From assembly GCF_003477705.1 (NCBI RefSeq), contig NZ_QUDV01000001.1:186001-250000 (forward strand): DNA of 64,000 nt, written 5' to 3'. Positions 45,860 through 53,432 of this stretch are shown here, piece by piece. Source of the DNA: Dorea sp. AF36-15AT. Its GTDB lineage: Bacteria > Bacillota > Clostridia > Lachnospirales > Lachnospiraceae. A program made the translations under genes and the position numbers. The notes under the pieces are model-generated. The model searched no databases, was not told where the DNA came from, and saw nothing but the letters and a program-made list of their open reading frames with translations. Positions within the stretch are counted from its first letter, which is position 1. The number at the start of each line of letters is the position of its first letter.

Positions 45860-47653
45860 ATGGCTGAGTCAATGAAAGGACTTAAGAGAACGCACAGATG
45901 TGCGGAGCTGTCAGCAGCTAATATCGGCGAGACAGTTACAATTATGGGATGGGTGCAGAAGAACAGAAATAAAGGTGGACTGGTGTTTGTGGACGTGAGA
46001 GATCGTTCCGGTATCATCCAGATCGTGTGTGAGGAAGGAAAGACGGATGCCGCAGTAATCGAAAAGGCGACAAAGCTGCGTTCTGAATATGTAGTAGCTG
46101 TAGTTGGTACGGTTGCAAAGCGTTCCGGTGCAGTGAATGAGAACCTGGCAACAGGAGAGATCGAAGTACTGCCGACAGAACTTCGTATTCTGGCAGAGGC
46201 TGAGACACCTCCGTTCCACATTGAAGAGAATTCTAAGACAAAAGAAGAAATCCGTCTGAAGTACCGTTATCTGGATCTGAGAAGACCGGATATGCAGAGA
46301 AACCTGATGATGAGAAGTAAAGTAGCGACTCTCACCCGTCAGTTCTTAGCAGAAGAAGGATTCCTTGAGATTGAAACTCCGGTACTGATCGGAAGTACAC
46401 CGGAAGGAGCCAGAGATTATCTGGTGCCAAGCCGTATCCATCAGGGACATTTTTATGCGCTGCCACAGTCACCACAGCTGTTTAAACAGCTTCTGATGTG
46501 CTCGGGCTGTGACCGTTATTTCCAGCTTGCCAAATGTTTCCGTGACGAAGACCTTCGTGCGGACAGACAGCCGGAATTTACACAGATCGATATGGAGCTG
46601 TCTTTCGTAGATGTTGACGATGTAATTGAAGTCAATGAGAGACTGCTTGCCAAACTGTTCAAAGAAGTGCTTGGCGTAGAGGTATCTCTGCCAATTCAGC
46701 GTATGACATGGCAGGAAGCGATGGATCGCTTCGGTTCTGACAAGCCGGATATCCGTTTTGGTATGGAACTGAATGACGTTACAGACGTTGTACGTGACTG
46801 CGAGTTTGTCGTATTTAAGAATGCGATTGAAAATGGCGGAACTGTTCGCGGTATCAATGCCAAAGGACAGGGCGGTATGCCGAGAAAGAAGATTGATAAG
46901 CTTGTTGCATTTGCTAAGGATTACGGTGCAAAGGGGCTGGCATATATTGCAATCCAGGAAGATGGTACAGTCAAGTCTTCATTTGCCAAATTTATGACAG
47001 ACGAGCAGATGAAAGCCCTGATCGATGCAATGGGAGGAGAGAACGGAGACCTGCTTCTCTTTGCGGCAGATAAGAATAAAGTCGTATGGGCAGTACTTGG
47101 CGCACTGCGTCTGGAACTGGCTGCACAGATGGATCTGTTAGATAAGAATGAATACAAATTCCTGTGGGTAACAGAGTTCCCGCTGCTTGAGTGGAATGAT
47201 GAGCAGAACCGTTTCACAGCAATGCATCATCCATTTACCATGCCGATGGAAGAAGACCTGCAGTACATCGACAGTGATCCGGGACGCGTTCGTGCGAAAG
47301 CATACGATATCGTACTGAACGGTAACGAGATCGGCGGGGGAAGTGTACGTATCTTCAATCCTGAGATCCAGAGCAAGATGTTCGAGGTACTCGGATTTAC
47401 ACCGGAACAGGCACAGGAGCAGTTCGGATTCCTGCTGACAGCATTCAAGTACGGAGTACCGCCGCACGCAGGACTTGCATACGGACTGGATCGTCTGGTA
47501 ATGCTGATGGCCAAGGAAGACAGCATCCGTGACGTAATCGCATTCCCGAAGGTAAAGGATGCCTCCGATCTGATGACAGAAGCTCCGACAAGAGTTGCAC
47601 AGGAGCAGTTGGATGAACTGGGGCTTGCAATTACCGCAGAGACAGAAGAATAA
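45860..47653 (+). CDS. aspS: Aspartyl-tRNA synthetase
   Basis: 597 residues, normal for the bacterial type. N-terminal OB-fold anticodon domain (about 15-105), class II catalytic core with motif 2 CFRDEDLRADRQPEFTQID, the bacterial GAD insertion (about 290-420) and motif 3 GLAYGLDRLVMLM. It charges tRNA-Asp, and possibly tRNA-Asn in organisms that use GatCAB. Confidence 0.97.
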   Translation: MAESMKGLKRTHRCAELSAANIGETVTIMGWVQKNRNKGGLVFVDVRDRSGIIQIVCEEGKTDAAVIEKATKLRSEYVVAVVGTVAKRSGAVNENLATGEIEVLPTELRILAEAETPPFHIEENSKTKEEIRLKYRYLDLRRPDMQRNLMMRSKVATLTRQFLAEEGFLEIETPVLIGSTPEGARDYLVPSRIHQGHFYALPQSPQLFKQLLMCSGCDRYFQLAKCFRDEDLRADRQPEFTQIDMELSFVDVDDVIEVNERLLAKLFKEVLGVEVSLPIQRMTWQEAMDRFGSDKPDIRFGMELNDVTDVVRDCEFVVFKNAIENGGTVRGINAKGQGGMPRKKIDKLVAFAKDYGAKGLAYIAIQEDGTVKSSFAKFMTDEQMKALIDAMGGENGDLLLFAADKNKVVWAVLGALRLELAAQMDLLDKNEYKFLWVTEFPLLEWNDEQNRFTAMHHPFTMPMEEDLQYIDSDPGRVRAKAYDIVLNGNEIGGGSVRIFNPEIQSKMFEVLGFTPEQAQEQFGFLLTAFKYGVPPHAGLAYGLDRLVMLMAKEDSIRDVIAFPKVKDASDLMTEAPTRVAQEQLDELGLAITAETEE

Positions 47654-47665
47654 GAAAATCATGAG

Positions 47666-47701
47666 ATACCCGTTTGGACAAGATCTGAACGGGTATTTTT
47701 T
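47666..47701 (+). terminator. Terminator after aspS
   Basis: ATACCCGTT (47666-47674) pairs with AACGGGTAT (47688-47696), followed by six T. Confidence 0.88.
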
Positions 47702-47776
47702 GCAGGACGAGTAGGGGCAACCTACTCGATTAATATTGCACAAAACTTTGAGCAGACCTCAGATAGTGGAGCAAAA

Positions 47777-48262
47777 ATGAATCTTTTACAGAAATATCTT
47801 TTTGTAGCGCTTGACAATTTCCGGAGTATTAAGCACAATGAAAGTAGCAAAATGGTGATAAATAATCGGTTAGAAGCATGGCTTGCTTTTATGTGTATGG
47901 ATGATCCGGATGATATACTGAGAATTATAGAGAGTTGTCCGGACTTTAAGGAAATGTACGAGCAAATTTATGATATCTGCCGGAATCTGGATGGAGTGAT
48001 GAGAATGTTTTCAAAAGAATTGCAGGAACTGGATCGCAACAGTGTAGAGCTGATGGTAGATGAGATGCAGAAAGATCTGGATAAGACCAGAGAGAAACTG
48101 GTTGAGACGAGAAAGAAGATGGAGACAAAGGACCAGCAACTGGTGGAAACGAGAAAGAAGATGGAGACAAAGGACCAGCAGCTGACAGAGAAGGATAAAG
48201 AAATAGAGTTGTTAAAGAAAGAATTGGAAAATATGAAGAAGTTGTACGAGGAGAATAAGTAA
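47777..48262 (+). pseudogene. C-terminal remnant of a PD-(D/E)XK (Rpn-type) transposase-nuclease, with a coiled-coil tail
   Basis: 161 residues. The part NRLEAWLAFMCMDDPDDILRI to NVSELMVDEMQK corresponds, in my reading, to the C-terminal half of Rpn/PD-(D/E)XK transposase-like proteins abundant in Lachnospiraceae, where the text LEAWLTFLS..DP.. MYEEIY.MC is typical. The N-terminal nuclease domain with its catalytic residues is missing. The tail is a Lys/Glu-rich coiled coil containing the 14-residue unit VETRKKMETKDQQL twice in tandem. A plausible GTGGAG ribosome site precedes the ATG, so a short protein may still be made. Confidence 0.65.
48100..48183 (+). repeat. Tandem duplication of 42 bp inside the remnant gene
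   Basis: Two near-identical 42-bp copies lie head to tail, each encoding VETRKKMETKDQQL; they differ at only a few third positions (GAG/GAA, CAA/CAG). A third, partial unit follows. Confidence 0.85.
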
Positions 48263-48263
48263 G

Positions 48264-48695
48264 ATGCTGGAAGTGAAGTTCTATGATACAGTTGCGGATG
48301 GACTGTTAAAGTTCGCAGTGATTATTTCAAGATATGATGGAAAGTGGGTGTTTTGCAAACATAAAGAAAGAGATACTTATGAAGCACCAGGCGGACACAG
48401 AGAAGAGGGCGAAGCTATCTTTGATACTGCAAAGAGAGAACTGCAGGAAGAGACGGGAGCAGTTAAGTTTTCTGTAGAACCTGTATGCGTGTATTCTGTG
48501 ACCGGTAAGAACCGGGGCAATGATACCGGAGAAGAAACATTTGGATTATTGTGCTATGCAGATATAGAAGAATTTTCCGGAACATTGGACAGTGAGATAG
48601 AAAAGGTTGTGCTGTTGGAAGAGCTTCCGGATAATTGGACTTATCCGCTAATACAGCCCAAACTGATTGCAAAAGTTGTAGAATGTAAACTATAA
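48264..48695 (+). CDS. NUDIX hydrolase
   Basis: 143 residues with a complete NUDIX box, GGHREEGE...REL.EETG, at about residues 43-65, including the metal-binding Glu residues. NUDIX enzymes cleave nucleoside diphosphates linked to another moiety; the exact substrate is unclear. The ATG follows the preceding stop by one base, so translation is probably coupled to the remnant gene's frame. Confidence 0.92.
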   Translation: MLEVKFYDTVADGLLKFAVIISRYDGKWVFCKHKERDTYEAPGGHREEGEAIFDTAKRELQEETGAVKFSVEPVCVYSVTGKNRGNDTGEETFGLLCYADIEEFSGTLDSEIEKVVLLEELPDNWTYPLIQPKLIAKVVECKL

Positions 48696-48751
48696 GAATG
48701 CGTGTAGTCTTTTGTGGTAAACATAAACGATTACAAATATGGTTGATTGTG

Positions 48752-48780
48752 AAAGAGTCTGTCATTTGACAGGCTCTTTT
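48752..48780 (+). terminator. Terminator after the NUDIX gene
   Basis: AAAGAGTCTGTC pairs with GACAGGCTCTTT around ATTT, followed by TTTT. Confidence 0.88.
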
Positions 48781-48790
48781 ATACGCCTAA

Positions 48791-48877
48791 ACTCAGTTAA
48801 ATTCAATCAAACTCGTGCAAACGATACAAAAACAGTTGTGGATATTTGTGAATTAGTTTGATTGACTGTGACTGAAT
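48791..48877. promoter_or_regulatory. FruR-type operator: long inverted repeat
   Basis: TCAATCAAACT (48803-48813) and its exact reverse AGTTTGATTGA (48855-48865) are separated by 41 bp. The similarity extends to about 23 bp per arm (18 of 23 matching, with CAGT at the outer ends). The downstream arm overlaps the -35 box. Such widely spaced arms suit a DeoR-family tetramer; the fruR-like gene is nearby. Confidence 0.65.
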
Positions 48878-48890
48878 TTGGTGATATATT
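48862..48890 (+). promoter_or_regulatory. fruK promoter
   Basis: TTGACT (48862-48867), 17-bp spacer, TATATT (48885-48890) with extended TGA. The operator arm covers the -35. Confidence 0.72.
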
Positions 48891-48920
48891 GATATCAGAA
48901 AGAGAACAGGAGGGAAAATG

Positions 48921-49835
48921 ATGATTTACACGGTTACATTTAATCCGTCTTTGGACTACATTGTATCGGTAGAGAATTTCCAGCTGGGTCTTACCAACCG
49001 TACCAGTTCGGAACTGATGCTTCTGGGAGGCAAGGGTGTCAATGTGTCGACCGTTCTTATGAATCTGGGAATTGAGAACACAGCACTTGGATTTGCGGCA
49101 GGCTTTGTTGGAGATGAGATTGTCAGACAGATGGAAGAGATGGGTGTACAGAATGGATTCATCCGGATTGAAGAAGGAGTGTCCCGAATCAATCTGAAGT
49201 TAAAGTCTATCGATGGAACGGAGATTAACGGACAGGGGCCTGTGATCAGTCCGGAGCATGTAGAAGAACTGATGAAGCAGCTTGACAGACTGGGAGAAGG
49301 GGATGTGTTATTCCTTTCGGGAAGTATTCCGTCATCGATGCCAGATGATGCATATCAGAAGATCATGGAACGGCTGGATGGCAGAGGAGTACAGATTGTC
49401 GTGGACGCAACAAAAGATTTGTTGCTGAATGTACTGGAATATCATCCATTTTTGATCAAACCGAATAACCATGAACTGGGAGAACTCTTTGGCGTGGAAC
49501 TTAAGACCAGAGAAGAGGTTATTCCGTATGCGAAGAAGCTGCAGGAAAAAGGCGCAGTCAATGTGTTGGTTTCTATGGCTGGCGAAGGGGCAGTACTTAT
49601 TGATGCAAATGAAGACGTGTACATGGCACCGACACCGAAGGGAACGCTGGTTAATGGCGTGGGCGCAGGAGATTCTATGGTGGCAGGATTTATGGCCGGA
49701 TGGCTGGAAAAGCAGGATTATGAACATGCATTCTGTATGGGTGTGTCTGCAGGAAGCGCCAGTGCATTTTCAGAACATCTGGCAACAAAGGCTGAGATTG
49801 AAGCAGTGTATCAGCAGGTAACGGGTAATAAGTAG
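48921..49835 (+). CDS. fruK: 1-phosphofructokinase
   Basis: 304 residues of the PfkB family, starting at the second of two adjacent ATG codons (48921; AGGAGGG is upstream). Motifs: MIYTVTFNPSLDYIV at the N-terminus, GGKGVNVS near residue 37, and the anion-hole motif GAGDSMVAGF near residue 250 with the catalytic Asp. It phosphorylates fructose-1-phosphate made by the fructose PTS. Its transporter gene just downstream is a remnant. Confidence 0.95.
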   Translation: MIYTVTFNPSLDYIVSVENFQLGLTNRTSSELMLLGGKGVNVSTVLMNLGIENTALGFAAGFVGDEIVRQMEEMGVQNGFIRIEEGVSRINLKLKSIDGTEINGQGPVISPEHVEELMKQLDRLGEGDVLFLSGSIPSSMPDDAYQKIMERLDGRGVQIVVDATKDLLLNVLEYHPFLIKPNNHELGELFGVELKTREEVIPYAKKLQEKGAVNVLVSMAGEGAVLIDANEDVYMAPTPKGTLVNGVGAGDSMVAGFMAGWLEKQDYEHAFCMGVSAGSASAFSEHLATKAEIEAVYQQVTGNK

Positions 49836-49873
49836 TCTATAAGAGGTATAAGAGTAGTCAGGAGGAAGGAAGA

Positions 49874-50248
49874 ATGAGAATCACAGATTTGCTGGATAAG
49901 AGAAGTATTTCTCTGGATGGAGCCCCGAAGAAAAAGCGGGAAGCCCTGGATATGGCAATCGATATGGGCGGTCCGTTCAATAAAGCGACATACGTATTCG
50001 GCACAGCAGCAATCGCAGCAGGTAACTATGACATTATGGCAGCGGTTATGATCGGTGGTATGGTACCTCCTTGTGCTATCGCACTTGCAACACTGTTGTT
50101 CAAAGATAAATTTACCAAAGAAGAGCGCAATCCCATTTGCGGCAGCAGATCCGATTCATGTACTTCCGGCATGTATCTGCTAGCGCTGGTAGTTGGAACG
50201 ATTGTAAGCGCAATCCTTCTCGGTGTTCTGAAGAAAAAGGTTGCATAA
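49874..50248 (+). pseudogene. fruA: fruA deletion remnant (fructose PTS EIIABC)
   Basis: A 124-codon frame made of fragments of a ~630-residue fructose PTS protein. Residues 1-30 match the start of an EIIA domain (LLDKRSISLDGAPKKKREALD); residue 31 jumps directly into EIIC (MGGPFNKATYVFGTAAIAAG). Then at 50127-50174 a second reading frame encodes AIPFAAADPIHVLPAC, the hallmark EIIC motif, before the first frame resumes with MYLLALVVGTIVSAILLG. At least three deletions are needed. The phospho-His of EIIA and the whole EIIB are missing, so it cannot transport fructose. Confidence 0.85.
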
Positions 50249-50322
50249 TTAAGGGTGACGTACTATTGACTGGCAAATGTGAATGCGGTATGCTAATTAC
50301 AGGACATGTAAGGAGAACGCAT

Positions 50323-51069
50323 ATGCTTACAGAACAGAGATATGAACTGATATTACGGTTATTAGAAGATAAAAAAAGTATAACAGTAGCTGAGGTCCGG
50401 GATCTTCTCCGGACCTCAGAGTCTACCGTAAGAAGAGATATTACGGCACTGGATAAGGCTGGCAAGCTGACCAAGGTATTCGGTGGAGCAGTGGCAAAGA
50501 ATTATCAGACATTTACTCCGGCAGAGCCTACAGTGGCTCAGAAGCAGGATGTGAATCTGGAAGAGAAAAGACGGGTTGCCAAGTACGCAGCGTCTTTGAT
50601 CGAACCGGGTGATTTTGTATATCTGGATGCCGGAACAACAACGGCGATGATGTTAGATTATCTGCTGGATGACAGTGTGACATACGTGACAGATGGTGTG
50701 GCGCATGCCCAGCGTCTGGTAAAGAAAGGCATGAAAGTTATCCTGCTCGGTGGTGAATTAAAAGCCAGCACCGAGGCAGTGATCGGTACGCAGGCAGTTC
50801 AGATGCTGATGAATTATCATTTTACGAAAGGCTTTTTTGGAACGAACGGTATTACTCAGAAGACAGGTTTTACTACACCAGATATTAATGAAGCTTCTGT
50901 GAAGAGTGTGGCGATGGAGCAGTGCAAAGAATGTTATATTGTGACGGACTCATCCAAATTTGATCTAATCAGTCCGGTAAGCTTTTCGACGTTTTATGGG
51001 GGCACGATTCTGACCGACCGGATTGTAAGCGGTTATGAAGGTATGAAGCATATTATAAAAGTTCCTTAA
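50323..51069 (+). CDS. fruR: DeoR-family transcriptional regulator, FruR-like
   Basis: 248 residues from the ATG at 50323, behind TAAGGAGAA; the frame open upstream is the shadow of the fruA remnant. HTH: LEDKKSITVAEVRDLLRTSESTVRRDI (in the N-terminal 60 residues). The C-terminal sugar-phosphate-binding domain (DAGTTTAMMLDYL, GGELKASTEAVIG, FFGTNGI) is the DeoR effector domain. It probably represses fruK from the inverted repeat at 48791-48877 and is released by fructose-1-phosphate. Confidence 0.9.
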   Translation: MLTEQRYELILRLLEDKKSITVAEVRDLLRTSESTVRRDITALDKAGKLTKVFGGAVAKNYQTFTPAEPTVAQKQDVNLEEKRRVAKYAASLIEPGDFVYLDAGTTTAMMLDYLLDDSVTYVTDGVAHAQRLVKKGMKVILLGGELKASTEAVIGTQAVQMLMNYHFTKGFFGTNGITQKTGFTTPDINEASVKSVAMEQCKECYIVTDSSKFDLISPVSFSTFYGGTILTDRIVSGYEGMKHIIKVP

Positions 51070-51077
51070 AAAAGTTG

Positions 51078-51106
51078 TTGACAAATCGCAAACGCCGTAG
51101 TAGAAT
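51078..51106 (+). promoter_or_regulatory. Promoter of the tRNA-Gly pair
   Basis: TTGACA (51078-51083), 17-bp spacer, TAGAAT (51101-51106), 33 bp before the first tRNA. Confidence 0.72.
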
Positions 51107-51138
51107 AATTATTGTTCTGATGCGGAACAATTCAATAT

Positions 51139-51211
51139 GCGACAGTGGCTCAGTTGGTAGAGTACAACCTTGCCAAGGTTGGGGTCGCGGGTTCGAACCC
51201 CGTCTGTCGCT
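51139..51211 (+). tRNA. tRNA-Gly (anticodon GCC), copy 1
   Basis: 73 nt. Acceptor stem GCGACAG/CTGTCGC, D-arm with GTTGG, anticodon loop TTGCCAA, T-arm GGGTTCGAACCCC. Discriminator base T, no encoded CCA. Confidence 0.95.
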
Positions 51212-51250
51212 CTTATAAAAGCAATTGTTTCCATCAGAACAACTGAATAT

Positions 51251-51323
51251 GCGACAGTGGCTCAGTTGGTAGAGTACAACCTTGCCAAGGTTGGGGTCGC
51301 GGGTTCGAACCCCGTCTGTCGCT
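51251..51323 (+). tRNA. tRNA-Gly (anticodon GCC), copy 2
   Basis: Identical over all 73 nt to the copy 112 bp upstream; same anticodon loop TTGCCAA. The preceding ~20 bp are also partly shared, which suggests a tandem duplication. Confidence 0.95.
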
Positions 51324-51330
51324 CTTGATA

Positions 51331-51367
51331 AAGAGATTTTCGATTTGCTTCGGAGATCTCTTATTTT
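51331..51367 (+). terminator. Terminator after the tRNA pair
   Basis: AAGAGAT (51331-51337) pairs with ATCTCTT (51356-51362), followed by ATTTTTT. Confidence 0.75.
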
Positions 51368-51401
51368 TTGTACTGCAACAATTCAAGGAGAGGAGAACTG
51401 C

Positions 51402-52124
51402 ATGGAGCTTCAGATTTATCATTCAGTAAATGAAGGTTTATACCTGTGGAATGGAACGAGTGGTCTGTTGATTGACGGACTGCATCGGGGAAGGAAAACA
51501 GGATTTTCTGATACATCGGAGCAGTATATTTGTATGATGCGTCAGGGAAGGAGTTTTTTTGCCAAACCTAATGACCTGCTTTTTACCCATATTCATGAGG
51601 ATCATTATGATCAGACACTGGTGAACGAGTTTCAGCAAAGGTATCCGGGACGTATTGTCTATGCTCCGGGACTTGACAAAGATAATATTCAGCCAGTAGT
51701 ATTAGAACATGGCATTGCCAGAATGCAGATTGAAGAATATGAGGTTTATGCATTTACTACGGTACATGACGGGAAGATTTATGAAGACGAACCGCATTGT
51801 TCGTATCTGATCCGTTGGAAGAACCGTTGGATCTGGGTCAGTGGAGATGCAATCCTTGTACCGGAGCTTGCAGATAGGATGCGAACATATACGGGGCAGG
51901 ACAATGTCTGGAAAGCGTTTGTAATGGTCTATCAGATCAGCAGTGAAAGTGGAAAAGCTTTCCTGAAAAAGCTTGCACCGGAACAGATCTGTCTGTACCA
52001 TCTTCCTTATCCGGAGGATGACAGATATCATTTTTGTAATCTTGCAGAGCAGAAATGCAGGCAGTGCAAAGCAGAAGGGCTTCCGGTGAAGATAATCGCA
52101 TCGGACAGCTTTATAGATAGTTAA
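51402..52124 (+). CDS. MBL-fold hydrolase
   Basis: 240 residues from the ATG at 51402 (AAGGAGAGGAG upstream); the longer open frame reaches back through the tRNA. The motif THIHEDHYDQ (about residues 62-71) gives the metal ligands, and SGDAI (about residue 147) the later Asp. The fold resembles UlaG-like lactonase-type MBL proteins. Substrate unknown. Confidence 0.82.
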   Translation: MELQIYHSVNEGLYLWNGTSGLLIDGLHRGRKTGFSDTSEQYICMMRQGRSFFAKPNDLLFTHIHEDHYDQTLVNEFQQRYPGRIVYAPGLDKDNIQPVVLEHGIARMQIEEYEVYAFTTVHDGKIYEDEPHCSYLIRWKNRWIWVSGDAILVPELADRMRTYTGQDNVWKAFVMVYQISSESGKAFLKKLAPEQICLYHLPYPEDDRYHFCNLAEQKCRQCKAEGLPVKIIASDSFIDS

Positions 52125-52154
52125 TACAGAGGATAAGATAAAAGGAGACAAGGT

Positions 52155-53432
52155 ATGAAGACAGTGAAAATTGGATTACTTGGACTTGGAACAGTAGGCG
52201 GAGGTGTCTACAAATTGATCGAGAGACAAAAGAGTGAGATGGTCAGTAAGACCGGAGCGGATGTGGAGATTGCTAAGATTCTGGTTCACAACCGGAATAA
52301 AAAGCGTGAAGGCATTAATGAAAGTTTGCTGACGGATCAGTGGAAAGACATTATAGAAGATAAAGAGATTGACATTGTAGTTGAAGTGATGGGCGGTATT
52401 GAACCTGCAAAGACAATCATCACAGAAGCACTGAAAGCCGGCAAGAATGTAGTAACTGCTAATAAGGATCTGCTGGCAGTATGTGGTGAAGATCTGCTGG
52501 AGATTGCAGCAGCACATCATGTGGATCTGATGTTTGAGGCAGCAGTAGCTGGCGGAATCCCGATTATGCGTCCGCTTCGTCAGTGCCTGGCTGGTAATGA
52601 GATTACAGAGGTTACCGGTATTGTCAATGGTACGACGAACTATATTCTGACGAAAATGTTTGAGCTGGGGATGAGCTTTGAGGAAGCCCTCGCCAAAGCA
52701 ACGGAGCTTGGTTATGCGGAAGCGGATCCGACAGCAGATATTGAAGGCCTGGATGCCGGACGCAAAGTGGCAATTATGGCTACTTCCGCATTTCACAGCA
52801 AGGTCGTATTTGATGATGTGCATATCGAGGGTATTACTAAAATTACAGCCCAGGATATCAAGTATGCAAAAGAATTTGACAGTGTGATCAAGTTGATCGG
52901 TATTGCCCGTAATACGGAGAGTGGTATTGAGGCATGCGTATATCCGATGTTGCTTTCATCTGAGCATCCATTAGCATCTGTGCGCAATTCCTTTAATGCG
53001 GTATTTGTACATGGTGATGCAGTGGACGATGTTATGTTTTACGGCCGAGGTGCGGGAGAATTTCCGACAGCCAGTGCTGTGATGGGAGATATTATCGATG
53101 TGATCCGTGATATGGTAAATGGATGTACCGGACGTATCAGTAATACCTGCTACAGAGAACTCCCGGTGAAAAAGTGCAGAGATATCAGAAGCAAATTCTT
53201 CCTTCGTATGCAGGTGGAGAACCGTCCTGGCGTACTGGCTTCGATTGCAAGTGTATTTGGGGAGCATAAGGTCAGCATCAACAAGGTGGTTCAGAAGATT
53301 ATTACAGACGGTATGGCAGAGGTCGTAATCGTTACGGATGCTGTTAAGGAATATCATATGCAGGATGCGCAGGAAGAACTCCTTCGTATGCCTATAGTGA
53401 AGGAGATCAGCAGTGTCATCAGAGAATATTAA
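52155..53432 (+). CDS. hom: Homoserine dehydrogenase
   Basis: 425 residues. NAD-binding start KIGLLGLGTVGGGVY, catalytic-domain motifs VTGIVNGTTNYILTKM and GYAEADPTADIEGLDAG with the catalytic Lys/Glu region, and a C-terminal ACT domain (RMQVENRPGVLASIASVFGEH, about 352-372) that binds an end-product amino acid. It reduces aspartate semialdehyde to homoserine for threonine and methionine. It overlaps the MATE gene by 20 bp. Confidence 0.97.
   Translation: MKTVKIGLLGLGTVGGGVYKLIERQKSEMVSKTGADVEIAKILVHNRNKKREGINESLLTDQWKDIIEDKEIDIVVEVMGGIEPAKTIITEALKAGKNVVTANKDLLAVCGEDLLEIAAAHHVDLMFEAAVAGGIPIMRPLRQCLAGNEITEVTGIVNGTTNYILTKMFELGMSFEEALAKATELGYAEADPTADIEGLDAGRKVAIMATSAFHSKVVFDDVHIEGITKITAQDIKYAKEFDSVIKLIGIARNTESGIEACVYPMLLSSEHPLASVRNSFNAVFVHGDAVDDVMFYGRGAGEFPTASAVMGDIIDVIRDMVNGCTGRISNTCYRELPVKKCRDIRSKFFLRMQVENRPGVLASIASVFGEHKVSINKVVQKIITDGMAEVVIVTDAVKEYHMQDAQEELLRMPIVKEISSVIREY

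Noticed and set aside
47709..47727. Small CGAGTAGG/CCTACTCG hairpin after aspS as an insertion-sequence end
   Set aside because: It is only 8 bp per arm with no second copy or transposase frame nearby; probably part of the decayed transposase locus but not assignable.
50137..50322. N-terminal extension of the FruR frame (62 extra residues)
   Set aside because: The extension overlaps the end of the fruA remnant in another frame. The ATG at 50323 has the ribosome binding site and starts exactly at the DeoR HTH domain.
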